The position numbers and the translations under genes are program-made. A DNA stretch of 64,000 bases from an uncultured Actinomycetes bacterium. Its GTDB lineage: Bacteria > Actinomycetota > Actinomycetes > S36-B12 > CAIYMF01. Of this stretch, positions 17,557-25,569 are shown piece after piece. The stretch's first letter is position 1. The number at the start of each line of letters is the position of its first letter. The stretch spans positions 1-64,000 of the forward strand of contig CAIXFH010000192.1 of NCBI GenBank assembly GCA_903918645.1, given 5' to 3'. The notes beneath the pieces were generated by a model that ran no database searches, was not told the origin of the DNA, and saw only the letters and a list, made by a program, of their open reading frames with translations.

Positions 17557-18414
17557 ATGTGTGGTCGGTACGCGGCGAGCAGAAGCCCAGATGATCTAGT
17601 CGAGGAATTCGATATCGCCGCCCTCCCAGAGGTTCGGCTGGCGCCGGATTGGAATGTGGCTCCTACTAAGGACGTCTACGTTGTGGTCGAACGTCGGCCC
17701 CGCGACAGTGAAGGTGTCCCCTCTGCTGCAGTGGAACCGACCCGGCAGTTGCAGGTGATGCGCTGGGGGCTCGTGCCTGGCTGGGCGAAGGATCCTGCCA
17801 TCGGAAGTCGGATGATTAACGCGCGTATGGAGACGGTGCTCGAGAAGCCGGCGTTCAAGCGCGCGTTCGCCAAGCGTCGCTGTTTGGTGCCGGCCGATGG
17901 CTACTACGAGTGGTACACCCCGATTGATGGCCCCAAGGGCCGGGGCGGCAGGCCACTTAAGCAACCCTTCTACATCCACCCCGCTGATGGAGGGGTGCTG
18001 GCGATGGCTGGGATTTTCGAGTTCTGGCGCGATCCCACCCGTACCGAAGATGACCCGCGGGCCTGGTTAATGACTACGGCTGTGCTGACCACCGACGCCG
18101 AGGACGCAGTGGGCCAGATCCACGATCGCATGCCGCTATTTGTCGAGCGCGAGCATTGGGACGATTGGCTTGATCCCGATATCGACGGCAGCACAAGCGA
18201 TTTGGCTGACCTACTGATACCAGCTTCGACGGGAAAACTCGACGCGTACCCGGTCTCGACCGCAGTGAACAACGTTCGGAACAACGGACCGGACTTGATC
18301 CTGGCAGTCGAGTCGGACGGCGATGACGTAGAGAAGGCGCTCGCTGCGCCGAGCGTCGATCTCGCCGATCTGGCCACCAGTGATTCCGAAGACCCTGCCC
18401 AGAGACTGTTCTAG
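17557..18414 (+). CDS. SRAP-domain abasic-site DNA-protein crosslink protein (YedK/HMCES)
   Basis: Protects abasic sites in single-stranded DNA by forming a thiazolidine link through the N-terminal cysteine. The product begins MCGRY, so Met removal exposes the reactive Cys2; this fixes the start at ATG 17557. Other catalytic-site elements are NARMET, KRRCLVPADGYYEW with the Glu, and IHDRMPLFV with the His. At 285 residues it is usual for actinobacteria. Neighbours aroA and sigR are the same in mycobacteria. The downstream hydrolase starts two bases after its stop. Confidence 0.93.
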   Translation: MCGRYAASRSPDDLVEEFDIAALPEVRLAPDWNVAPTKDVYVVVERRPRDSEGVPSAAVEPTRQLQVMRWGLVPGWAKDPAIGSRMINARMETVLEKPAFKRAFAKRRCLVPADGYYEWYTPIDGPKGRGGRPLKQPFYIHPADGGVLAMAGIFEFWRDPTRTEDDPRAWLMTTAVLTTDAEDAVGQIHDRMPLFVEREHWDDWLDPDIDGSTSDLADLLIPASTGKLDAYPVSTAVNNVRNNGPDLILAVESDGDDVEKALAAPSVDLADLATSDSEDPAQRLF

Positions 18415-18416
18415 CC

Positions 18417-19130
18417 GTGTCGTCGACACAACGTCACGACGTCGCCACGCCGGTTGGCATCGCTCGGCTGCACGTGTATCAGTCAGTAGCGCCAAGAGCC
18501 GTGTTCTTCTTGGGCCACGGAGCCGGGCGCGGGGTCGATACGGCCGACCTCGAGACGCTAGCTGGCGCACTGCCTGGTCTTGGTGCAACCGTGATTCTGG
18601 TTGATCAGCCCTGGGTGGTAAACGGTGGCCGGATTGCCCCAGCGCCTGCCACCTTGGATCGAGCATGGTGTGCCGCAGTCGGACAGGCGTATGCAGTCAT
18701 GCCCGAACTCTCGCTGCTGCCGTTGGTCCTCGGCGGGCGAAGTGCCGGGGCACGAGTTGCCGCCCGCACCGCGGCCGGTCTCGGGGCGGTTGCGCTGTTA
18801 CTACTCGCCGTCCCGTTGACTCCGCCCTCGGCGCGCCAGGATGCCGACCGGGCTCGGGTTGCGCGCGAAATTCGAGTGGCCGAGCTAGGCCTCGCGCTCA
18901 GCATCGGTATCCCGACGGTTGCCGTGCAAGGTGATCGAGATCAGTTCGGCGACGGCCCAGCCCTGCGCGCTGCGGTCGACTCGCAGCTCTCTAGCTGGGC
19001 AGCGGCCCGGCTTGAGGTGCTTGCAGTGCCAGGTGCCGACCATTCGCTGTGCGTCCGAGTGCAGGACCGGAATCCGGCCGATGCCCTTGTGGCAGCAGCT
19101 GGCCTGACCCTTGCCCACGTACTGCGGTGA
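18417..19130 (+). CDS. Alpha/beta-hydrolase (TEX30/KANSL3-like)
   Basis: Small cytosolic alpha/beta-hydrolase of 237 residues. The oxyanion-side motif FLGHGAGRG near residue 33 and the nucleophile elbow GGRSAGARVA near 104-113 (Ser in GRSAG) are clear; DRDQFG and GADHSLC near the end supply the Asp and His of the triad. These are marks of the TEX30/KANSL3 group. GTG 18417 lies two bases after the SRAP stop, so the two are cotranscribed. Substrate unknown. Confidence 0.8.
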   Translation: MSSTQRHDVATPVGIARLHVYQSVAPRAVFFLGHGAGRGVDTADLETLAGALPGLGATVILVDQPWVVNGGRIAPAPATLDRAWCAAVGQAYAVMPELSLLPLVLGGRSAGARVAARTAAGLGAVALLLLAVPLTPPSARQDADRARVAREIRVAELGLALSIGIPTVAVQGDRDQFGDGPALRAAVDSQLSSWAAARLEVLAVPGADHSLCVRVQDRNPADALVAAAGLTLAHVLR

Positions 19131-19136
19131 TGGGCC

Positions 19137-19163
19137 GGGAATGAAGTTGCCGGGTGGGTTGTT
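19137..19163 (+). promoter_or_regulatory. SigR/SigH-type promoter of sigR
   Basis: GGGAAT at 19137-19142 followed after 18 bases by GTT at 19161-19163 matches the thiol-stress sigma consensus (GGAAT-N18-GTT in Streptomyces). It lies 40 bases before the GTG start of the sigma gene, giving a leader of about 30 bases with a strong ribosome site. It implies positive autoregulation. Confidence 0.7.
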
Positions 19164-19202
19164 GGGTAAGGCGTCAAGCATGCCTACTTTGGGAGGTCGC
19201 GG

Positions 19203-19940
19203 GTGTTCGTACTTGCCCTCAGTGATAATCCTTCTGACCAGCGTGAGCAGGTCAGCGGCGGCTCCGCACCGGTAGGCTCGCTGATGATGGATAAAAACAG
19301 CGGTGCCCTCGATGGCGCGCTCACTCCCGTCGTCGTCGCGAGTGACGAGACCGACGACGAGCGGCGGGCCCGATTCGAGCGCGATGCTTTGCCCTATCTC
19401 GACCAGTTGTACTCAGCCGCGCTGCGGCTCACCCGAAACCCGGCCGACGCCGAAGACGTCTTGCAAGAGACGTTCGTGCGGGCGTTTTCGGCCTTTCACC
19501 AGTATCAGGACGGTACGAACCTCAAGGCTTGGCTGTACCGAATTCTGACCAACACCTTCATCAACGGTTACCGCAAGAAGCAGCGAGAGCCGCTGCAGTC
19601 GACCACCGATGACGTCGAGGACTGGCAGATGGCGCGAGCGCAGTCGCACACATCGACCGGTCTGCGATCGGCTGAGGCTGAGGCGCTCGATCACCTGCCA
19701 GATTCAGATGTGAAGCGCGCCCTTGCGTCGATTCCCGAAGAATTCCGGATCGCGGTTTACCTCGCCGACGTCGAAGGCTTCGCTTACAAGGAGATCGCCG
19801 AGATCATGGGCACTCCAATCGGAACCGTGATGTCGCGTCTGCACCGTGGGCGTAGCCAGTTGCGTGAATTGCTCCACGATTATGCTCGCGAGCGCGGGCT
19901 CATCCCGGCTAAAGCTGTAGCAGGCGGTGAGCGCGAGTGA
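19203..19940 (+). CDS. sigR: ECF RNA polymerase sigma factor, SigR/SigH type
   Basis: Group IV sigma factor that reads thiol-oxidative and heat-stress promoters, held inactive by the next gene product. Region 2 spans about 55-125 ([36 protein letters not shown]) and region 4 about 165-220 ([31 protein letters not shown]). GGGAGG at 19191-19196 strongly supports GTG 19203 (245 residues). An internal ATG at 19284 with a weaker site would give 218 residues, the usual length. Two isoforms are therefore possible. The stop overlaps rsrA by GTGA. Confidence 0.93.
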   Translation: MFVLALSDNPSDQREQVSGGSAPVGSLMMDKNSGALDGALTPVVVASDETDDERRARFERDALPYLDQLYSAALRLTRNPADAEDVLQETFVRAFSAFHQYQDGTNLKAWLYRILTNTFINGYRKKQREPLQSTTDDVEDWQMARAQSHTSTGLRSAEAEALDHLPDSDVKRALASIPEEFRIAVYLADVEGFAYKEIAEIMGTPIGTVMSRLHRGRSQLRELLHDYARERGLIPAKAVAGGERE

Positions 19941-20218
19941 ACGCGGCAGAGCCGGGCGGTGGTTCCTGCCGGGACGTGCTCGATGCAGTGTCGGCATTTC
20001 TCGACGGCGAGATGCGCGAGGACGATTGCGCGCGTATGCGCGAGCACTTCCAAGACTGCGGGCACTGCCTTACCGAAGTCGATGCCTATCGTGAGATCAA
20101 GGCGCTAGTGGCGCGCTCGTGTGGCTGCGATCCCGTGCCAGATGAGGTGCGCGCTCGAGTGGTGAGTCGACTCAGGTCGGTCACGGTGCAGTGGCAGATC
20201 GAGGTTCGCGAGATCTAG
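19937..20218 (+). CDS. rsrA: Zinc-binding anti-sigma factor RsrA
   Basis: Redox-sensing anti-sigma factor that binds SigR when reduced and lets go when its cysteines form a disulfide. The zinc anti-sigma motif is visible as HFQDCGHC (H-x3-C-x2-C) near residues 37-44, with upstream Cys11 in GSCRDV as the additional ligand. A Cys pair, SCGC, lies near residue 62. At 93 residues it is typical. GTG 19937 overlaps the sigR stop, so translation is coupled. Mycothiol-type reduction is expected from the family but not shown here. Confidence 0.92.
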   Translation: MNAAEPGGGSCRDVLDAVSAFLDGEMREDDCARMREHFQDCGHCLTEVDAYREIKALVARSCGCDPVPDEVRARVVSRLRSVTVQWQIEVREI

Positions 20219-20239
20219 TGCGGAAAAATACCTCGTGAC

Positions 20240-20280
20240 ATTACTAAGGGCCAACCCGAATCGGGTTGGCCCTTAGTAAT
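20240..20280. terminator. Perfect 41-base palindromic bidirectional terminator
   Basis: Bases 20240-20259 are the exact reverse complement of 20261-20280, with a single A between. The arms begin ATTACTAAGGGCC. The symmetrical stem lies between the convergent rsrA and bL37 genes, and its AT-rich ends give a short U-stretch in each direction. Confidence 0.88.
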
Positions 20281-20295
20281 GAGGTCAGCTGTCCG

Positions 20296-20370
20296 TCAGG
20301 CGTTGGGACGGTTGCCGTGGTTTGCGCCGTTGCCCTTGCGGGACCGACGCTTGCGACCGCGTTTGCTCAT
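20296..20370 (-). CDS. 50S ribosomal protein bL37 (24 residues)
   Basis: A 24-residue, extremely basic protein starting MSKRGRKRRSRKGNG and ending in ANHGNRPNA. This matches the mini ribosomal protein bL37 found on actinobacterial 50S subunits near 23S rRNA. AGGAG (complement of 20377-20381) lies six bases before ATG 20370. The location next to sigR/rsrA fits other actinobacteria. It is shorter than most gene finders accept and easily missed. Confidence 0.88.
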   Translation of the reverse strand: MSKRGRKRRSRKGNGANHGNRPNA

Positions 20371-20470
20371 GAGGTGCTCCTGGACGTAAACGGTGAATCA
20401 GAGGCGTGATCGCCCCGTGCTTCCGTGAGTGTTTCACACAGTGGAGGCCGAGCGGAAACCGCGGTCTGGA

Positions 20471-21175
20471 CTAGGGAGCCAGGCGACGGTTGACGGCGGC
20501 CAGTACCGATCGTGAGACGGCGTCCTCGGCATCGCCACGGACTAGGGCGCTACCGCACAGGATCTGCTCGCCGAGCCGGGGAACCTGCAGACTCAGCACG
20601 CAGAGAGCGGCCTCGCGTAGCCCCGCAGACACGATCTGAGCGCTCTCAATCTGCGCGGACATACCCAGCATCTCGCTGAGTGCCGCCAAGGTTGCAGTGG
20701 CCACGATCCGCGGCCGATGCGCGAGCGCAGCCGGTCCCGATGCGAGTCCGACGAACACGGAGCCTTCAACAGTCAGGGTCACTTCGACTTCGCTGTCACC
20801 GTTTGCACTGGAGACTCTAATACTGGTCAGGGCTGGTCGAGTTGGAGCCGGTTCGGCCGAGGTAAGCACGGTGAGTCTGGGAGCACTTGAGCTAGCCGGT
20901 GAAAAATCGGCTGGTTCATTGGCTTCGCCCACCTCCACCGCGTCGTCGCCGATAAGTACAACGCTGACGATCCGGTGGTCAATGTCGAGGTCGAATTGCG
21001 CCATCGCGACTGACTGGACATCGCGTACAACCTGCTTGGCAGCCTTGCCCGGCTGCGCGAGCACATGTACCTCGGTCGGGCGGCCATCTGGACCAGTGAC
21101 CACGCTGGCAGCACGCACCCCGGGGATAGTGCGGAGCGAGTCCTCTAGTTCGGGCAGTAGGCGTAACGCGGTCAT
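20471..21175 (-). CDS. Conserved actinobacterial hypothetical protein
   Basis: Protein of 234 residues with no signal peptide or membrane helix. The N-terminal 70 residues form a small alpha-beta domain (LPELEDSLRTIPGVRAAS, then PGKAAKQVVRDVQSVAMAQF and HRIVSVVLIG). A Ser/Ala/Pro linker of about 40 residues follows, and then a second domain with VEVTLTVEGSVFVGLASGP and regular beta strands. The two parts look like distant repeats of one fold. I remember similar proteins near sigR in actinobacteria but no function. Good codon use and an ATG start make it a real gene. Confidence 0.7.
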   Translation of the reverse strand: MTALRLLPELEDSLRTIPGVRAASVVTGPDGRPTEVHVLAQPGKAAKQVVRDVQSVAMAQFDLDIDHRIVSVVLIGDDAVEVGEANEPADFSPASSSAPRLTVLTSAEPAPTRPALTSIRVSSANGDSEVEVTLTVEGSVFVGLASGPAALAHRPRIVATATLAALSEMLGMSAQIESAQIVSAGLREAALCVLSLQVPRLGEQILCGSALVRGDAEDAVSRSVLAAVNRRLAP

Positions 21176-21297
21176 GCTTCCTCCGAAAACGCGGTGTCAC
21201 GGACCACAGTAGAGCCAGCAAGCGCGAATCCGTTCGAGTGGCGCGCCAGATCGCGCATCTGGAAGGTACTGATCGCGCCCTCGTGAAGCCGCTCGGG

Positions 21298-22110
21298 CTA
21301 GCGTTGCGGTAGGTCAGGTGCCGCGTAGGGGTAGGTGAGCCCAGCGATCAGAACTCGCCTGGGTGGTGCGCTTGGTGTGCCACCTGAGCGGACTTGGTTT
21401 ACTCCTTCGTGATTGGTGCGCTCGGCAGTCCAATCAGCAGCCCAGTTGGGCGTCATACCTGGGACGGGCTCTGGTCCGATCGCGGTCTCGAGACGCTGCG
21501 GTCGTGGTGTGGGCTCGAAGCGCGATGGCTCTCCCCGCTCTGCTGCCTGCGACGGGGCTGCCTGCGACGGGGCTGCCTGCGACGGGGCTACCTGCGACGG
21601 GGGAGCGCTCGCTGAGTCAGTTGCCGAGGCTGCTTGGTCTACCGCTTGGTCTGCCGCACTGCCTGTGTGGGATGTGCCTGGGTGAGATGCACCAGTCGCA
21701 GCCTGCCAGGCGGCGGCGCTCTCCGCGGCTGCGCTGATCGCTGCGCGCTCGGCCACCTCGAGGTTGTCGAGAAGTTCAGGAAGTACCGCGGTGATGTGAT
21801 CGAGGAGTTCGCGTACTGACTGGCGTTGCCACCAGCGCAGTTCTCTGGCGCGTTGCACGTCGAGTCGGCCCGAAGCTTCGGCGGCCGCGACTGCCAGGTC
21901 GAAGGAATCGTTGGCCGGGGTGGGGCGCAGAGCCACGAGAGCATCGATGAGTTGGCTGAAGGCGTCGGATCGATCGGGCGTAGCCAATGTCGCCACCTCC
22001 CTTGGGGATTCATCGCAGTTTCGCAGTAGGCGGCGCAGTGTGCGGCGCAACGTGTGACTTCGACCTGATTTGAGGGTAACGGTCGCATCACCGCACGTCA
22101 GTACGCGCAC
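21298..22110 (-). CDS. Hypothetical protein with SQAAP repeat linker
   Basis: Protein of 270 residues in three parts. A basic N-terminal region (about 1-45, LKSGRSHTLRRTLRRLLRN), a helical section (45-140) with RARELRWWQRQSVRELLDHI, and a long Ala/Ser/Pro-rich tail in which SQAAP is repeated four times or so. The tail ends with TPSAPPRRVLIAGLTYPYAAP. No membrane helix and no recognisable family. It starts with a GTG at 22110 just inside the region of the HD-GYP leader and is transcribed away from it. Its reality is less certain than that of its neighbours because part is low complexity. Confidence 0.5.
   Translation of the reverse strand: MRVLTCGDATVTLKSGRSHTLRRTLRRLLRNCDESPREVATLATPDRSDAFSQLIDALVALRPTPANDSFDLAVAAAEASGRLDVQRARELRWWQRQSVRELLDHITAVLPELLDNLEVAERAAISAAAESAAAWQAATGASHPGTSHTGSAADQAVDQAASATDSASAPPSQVAPSQAAPSQAAPSQAAERGEPSRFEPTPRPQRLETAIGPEPVPGMTPNWAADWTAERTNHEGVNQVRSGGTPSAPPRRVLIAGLTYPYAAPDLPQR
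21539..21600 (-). repeat. 15-base in-frame repeats (SQAAP)
   Basis: On the plus strand GACGGGGCTGCCTGC repeats about four times (21548-21600, with small changes), coding on the minus strand for SQAAP/SQVAP units in the hypothetical protein. The period keeps the frame. Confidence 0.75.
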
Positions 22111-22270
22111 GCTTGGTTAGCCCGATCGAGGGATCGAGGCCGCGTTTGCGGTCACGCACAGTGGCCAACGTGGTGCTTTGAGTGAACCTTGACCTAGCTT
22201 CTGCACTAAATCCGACATTTCGGGCATCTAGCACTTGACTTACCAGGGGTCACGCCTGTCACAGTAATAA

Positions 22271-22307
22271 GTGATAACCACATTGGTGTTATCACGCACC
22301 GTGCGTG
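22271..22307. promoter_or_regulatory. Two adjacent inverted repeats, operator-like
   Basis: GTGATAAC (22271-22278) and GTTATCAC (22288-22295) are perfect inverted arms with nine bases between. Directly next to and overlapping this, CACGCAC (22293-22299) and GTGCGTG (22301-22307) form a second palindrome around one base. Two dyads in 37 bases are typical of a dimeric regulator binding in tandem, or a structured RNA element. Confidence 0.5.
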
Positions 22308-22715
22308 ACATCATCAGTGCTGAGCGGGACCTGACATCGGGCGCCTCGCTCGGCTGCATGAAGGAAGCGCACGAACTAAAAGCACGGCTCCATAACTCAA
22401 TAGCGGCAGGAACGGGATCGGCAGCGCGCGACGCTGACTTGAAAGAGTCGGCAGTTATCTCCACCCCGAACGATCGCGTCCACACTCCAGGTGTGGCGCG
22501 TCTCGAAGTGGTGCGTCGCAAGCGGAGCGGAGCATGCACGGGCAATTAGCGGTGCCCGTGACACGCATCGCGAGGAGTTGATCCACCCCCCTATGAAGAA
22601 GATCGTGTCAGTTGTCGAGCGCATGCTCGGCGGCGAGTCCGGCTGGAAGTGGTCGTGACTCATGGCCTAGCACTGCGTGCGCTGTCGATCCCGATCCTGC
22701 CGATATGAAATCCGT

Positions 22716-22763
22716 ACGGCCCGTCTAGTGAACGGCTCGTCCAGTGCACGGCCCGTCTAGTGG
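22716..22763 (+). repeat. Three tandem 16-base repeats before the HD-GYP gene
   Basis: ACGGCCCGTCTAGTGA (22716-22731), ACGGCTCGTCCAGTGC (22732-22747) and ACGGCCCGTCTAGTGG (22748-22763) follow each other without a gap. The third merges into the GGAAGG ribosome site of the gene starting at 22776. Confidence 0.88.
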
Positions 22764-22775
22764 AAGGTGTGAGCA

Positions 22776-24260
22776 ATGCGCGACTTCCCGCTGCGCACGC
22801 GACTTTTCATTGTCGCGGTCGCGGTTTTGGGTGCAGTCGTACTTGCTTTGTGTGTCTTCAAGACCTGGCAAGCACATGTCTCTGACACTGAGCTCAACAT
22901 CAACGCCATCATCACGTTGTCACTGTTAGTACTTGGTGCGGAGGCGTTTTCGGCCGCGCTCGCTCGCAGCGTCGCAACCCGAGAGAACGTCGATATCTCG
23001 GTCGGCATGCCGATCGCAATGGCGTCGGTGCTACTCCTAGGCCCGTGGGGTGCGCCGATCGTGGGCGTGATGGTGGCTCTTGAGCCTCGCCCCGTGCCCT
23101 GGTTCAAGCGTTCGTTCAATGGTGGCATGAACGTGCTCGCATCCTTCGGTGCTGGCTGGGTCTACGCGATCCTGCATGCCCAACTCTCAGGTCAACAACT
23201 GCAGACCTTCCCAACCACGCTGTCCTTTAGCCCGGTCAATGTGTTGATCCCGATGCTCGCTGCCACGCTCACCTTTGAGTTCATCAACGGCATGCTGATG
23301 GTGTCGGTTCTCTCACTCGCTGAGAGCGTCTCTCCGTTCCGCATTTGGTTCGGGACGATGTACGAGTCGGCGTTGCCGCTGTTCATCTACTCGATCTTCG
23401 GTCTCTTGATCGCGGTGGTGTGGTCGATCGTTGGGCCACTGGCCGCGATCCTCGTCCTCGCGCCGCTCATGGTCGCGCGGTGGGTCTTCACGATGTTCTC
23501 GGCTCATCAGCAGGCCTACGAGGCCACGATTCGTTCGCTCATTCAGGCTGTGGAAACCAAGGACGCCTACACGCGTGGTCACTCCGAGCGAGTGTCGCGT
23601 GCATCGGTGCTGATCGGTCGTCGTTCTGGAATGCGCGAGGATCGAGTCTCGAGCCTTCGGTACGCGGGCATGCTCCATGACGTTGGCAAGTTGGGTGTGC
23701 CCACGCGGGTGCTGCAAAAGGCCGGCAAACTTAGCGATTCTGAGTTCGACGCGATCAAGGAACACCCAGCCCGCGGCCATGACATCGTCAAGAACCTGGA
23801 CTTCTTGGGTGAGGCGATTGCTGGCATCCACTATCACCATGAACGCATGGATGGACGCGGCTATCCCGAAGGCTTGACCGGTGACCAGATCCCCGAGTTT
23901 GCCCGGATCATCGCTGTCGCCGACGCATTTGACTCAATGACCACCACACGTTCCTACCGTGGCGCTCGCAGCATCGACGATGCGATCGGCGAACTTCGGC
24001 GATGCCAGGGCACGCAGTTCGATCCAGTCCTCGTGGAAGCGCTTATCTCGGCGCTCGAGGCCGACGCCTGGGAACTTGCCGACACTGGCGATCAAGTGCA
24101 GCCGCACCACTCATCGCCAACGTATGCCAGCGATCACGACGACCCGACCGTGTCGCGCGAACTCGGGCTGGGTGGTCCGATCCTGGTGCCGGACGACGTA
24201 TCCGAGCTCGAGGGCTGGATGGGCGAGATATACCAGCGTGACGTCGAGGGCCCGGTATGA
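22776..24260 (+). CDS. Membrane HD-GYP cyclic-di-GMP phosphodiesterase-like protein
   Basis: Likely hydrolyses cyclic di-GMP at the membrane. Residues 1-245 form a membrane sensor with about seven hydrophobic segments (first at 8-27, last around 210-240). The HD-GYP domain covers about 255-430: HSERVSR near 267, LHDVGK at 300-305 with the HD pair, HHERMDGRGYP at 354-364 and RIIAVADAFDSMTT. All metal and GYP residues are present, so it should be active. About 50 acidic residues follow. GGAAGG precedes ATG 22776; the stop overlaps the next gene by ATGA. The membrane half resembles putative sensory domains of actinobacterial HD-GYP proteins, with no named family. Confidence 0.88.
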   Translation: MRDFPLRTRLFIVAVAVLGAVVLALCVFKTWQAHVSDTELNINAIITLSLLVLGAEAFSAALARSVATRENVDISVGMPIAMASVLLLGPWGAPIVGVMVALEPRPVPWFKRSFNGGMNVLASFGAGWVYAILHAQLSGQQLQTFPTTLSFSPVNVLIPMLAATLTFEFINGMLMVSVLSLAESVSPFRIWFGTMYESALPLFIYSIFGLLIAVVWSIVGPLAAILVLAPLMVARWVFTMFSAHQQAYEATIRSLIQAVETKDAYTRGHSERVSRASVLIGRRSGMREDRVSSLRYAGMLHDVGKLGVPTRVLQKAGKLSDSEFDAIKEHPARGHDIVKNLDFLGEAIAGIHYHHERMDGRGYPEGLTGDQIPEFARIIAVADAFDSMTTTRSYRGARSIDDAIGELRRCQGTQFDPVLVEALISALEADAWELADTGDQVQPHHSSPTYASDHDDPTVSRELGLGGPILVPDDVSELEGWMGEIYQRDVEGPV

Positions 24261-25531
24261 CCCGCCCGGTCGACGGCCGCCCCTCGAATCCGCTGCTTGT
24301 TCTTGCCGGGCTCGTCGCTGTTGCCAGTATTGCGATGACTGCAGCGCAAGGTGTCGACGTCAGCGTCCTTGCTGTCAGCGCTGCGTTCGCGGTCTTCATT
24401 GCTATCGGCGAGGTCTTGCGCATCACCCTTCCAGGTGGTCGTCAGGCCGCACCGATCGCATCCGCAGGCGCGCTGGCATTCGCGTTCATGGTCAACTTCG
24501 GCGACCGTCCGATGTTGTACGGGGCCGCATTTGCAGTCACTGTGGTCACGATCGGCTCCGTTGCGGGAGCTCTGCCGCAGACCTTCTTCTGGCGCGGACT
24601 CCACCTGGACGAGTTGGCTCGGCGAGTGCTCACCACCGGTGTTGCGGCGGTGGTCTTCCGGTCCTGGCTAGCGCCAAACCTCGGGGCCGAGCCTGATCCA
24701 GCAACATTGGCCCTGCTGATGACCCTGGTCGCGACCTGTGTCGTGGCGATGGATGTCGCGCTGGCCGCGGCGGTGCGTTCTGCTCAGTCGCGCTCACCGT
24801 TCCGAACTGCCCTTGTCGACGAATTTCGGGCCTCGATTGGTCTGAGCTCGGCTGTTGCTGCCACCGGAGTGCTGATCGCGCTGACTGCTCAGACCATGAG
24901 CTATTGGGCCTTGCCCGTCTTTGTAGTACCGCTGCTGCTGACTCAGTTCTCTTACCGTCGCTACGCGACCATTGATGACACCTACAAGCAGACAATGCGC
25001 TCGCTGTCCAAGGTGACCGAGGTTGGTGGCTACACGGGCACTGGGCATTCGAGTCGGGTGAGTCGGCTTACGGTGACCATCGGTCGCGAGTTGGGTATCA
25101 GCGAGCGAGGGCTCACCGATCTTGAATATGCGGCGTTGATGCATGACATTGGTCAGTTGTCGCTGCCTGAGCCGATCGCTAGCGGTGCCACCACCCTGGT
25201 CGCGCCCGATGTGCAGAAGCGGATTGCGCGCTTCGGAGCAGAAGTGATCCGACAGGCTGGCGTGCTCGACCTCATCGCTGACATTGTCGAGCGCCAGGCC
25301 GACTCCTACCGCAATACGCAGGGTGTGGTCGATGCGAGCCTGCCGATCGGCAGTCGAATCATCAAGGCGGTGAACGCCTACGACGATTTGGTGGGTGCCT
25401 CGCTCGAATCCGATCGCATGCTCCAGGCGATCGAGCGGCTGCGCATTGGCGCAGATCGCGAGTATGACCCCGAAGTGATCGACATCATGGCGGGCATCAT
25501 CGACCGACAGATCTCGCGTACATACGTGTGA
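24257..25531 (+). CDS. Membrane protein with degenerate HD-GYP domain
   Basis: Paralogue-like partner of the preceding protein: 424 residues, an N-terminal membrane region of six or seven helices (about 12-235), then an HD domain. GHSSRVSRL (near 272-280) and LMHDIGQ with the HD pair (His296-Asp297) are kept, but the place where HHExxxGxGYP should be reads VERQADSYRNTQG, so the second metal cluster and the GYP loop are gone. The later VNAYDDLV segment replaces VADAFDxM. It is probably a catalytically weak or inactive receptor or regulatory subunit. Translation is coupled to the active gene by an ATGA overlap. Confidence 0.85.
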   Translation: MTRPVDGRPSNPLLVLAGLVAVASIAMTAAQGVDVSVLAVSAAFAVFIAIGEVLRITLPGGRQAAPIASAGALAFAFMVNFGDRPMLYGAAFAVTVVTIGSVAGALPQTFFWRGLHLDELARRVLTTGVAAVVFRSWLAPNLGAEPDPATLALLMTLVATCVVAMDVALAAAVRSAQSRSPFRTALVDEFRASIGLSSAVAATGVLIALTAQTMSYWALPVFVVPLLLTQFSYRRYATIDDTYKQTMRSLSKVTEVGGYTGTGHSSRVSRLTVTIGRELGISERGLTDLEYAALMHDIGQLSLPEPIASGATTLVAPDVQKRIARFGAEVIRQAGVLDLIADIVERQADSYRNTQGVVDASLPIGSRIIKAVNAYDDLVGASLESDRMLQAIERLRIGADREYDPEVIDIMAGIIDRQISRTYV

Positions 25532-25569
25532 TGGGCCATCGCGCTCGTTGAGCGTGTCAGGATGGGGGC

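Larger units (their letters stand above)
22111..22775 (+). other. 665-base intergenic leader of the HD-GYP operon
   Basis: No convincing gene. It contains two adjacent inverted repeats at 22271-22307, a possible 21-codon frame at 22593-22658 (MKKIVSVVERMLGG...), and three 16-base direct repeats directly before the HD-GYP start. The length and structure are unusual for this compact genome and suggest a regulated or transcribed leader. Confidence 0.6.

Noticed and set aside
22271-22549. Open frame starting with GTG in the inverted repeat (92 codons)
   Set aside because: No ribosome site, start inside an operator-like dyad, composition not like neighbouring proteins.
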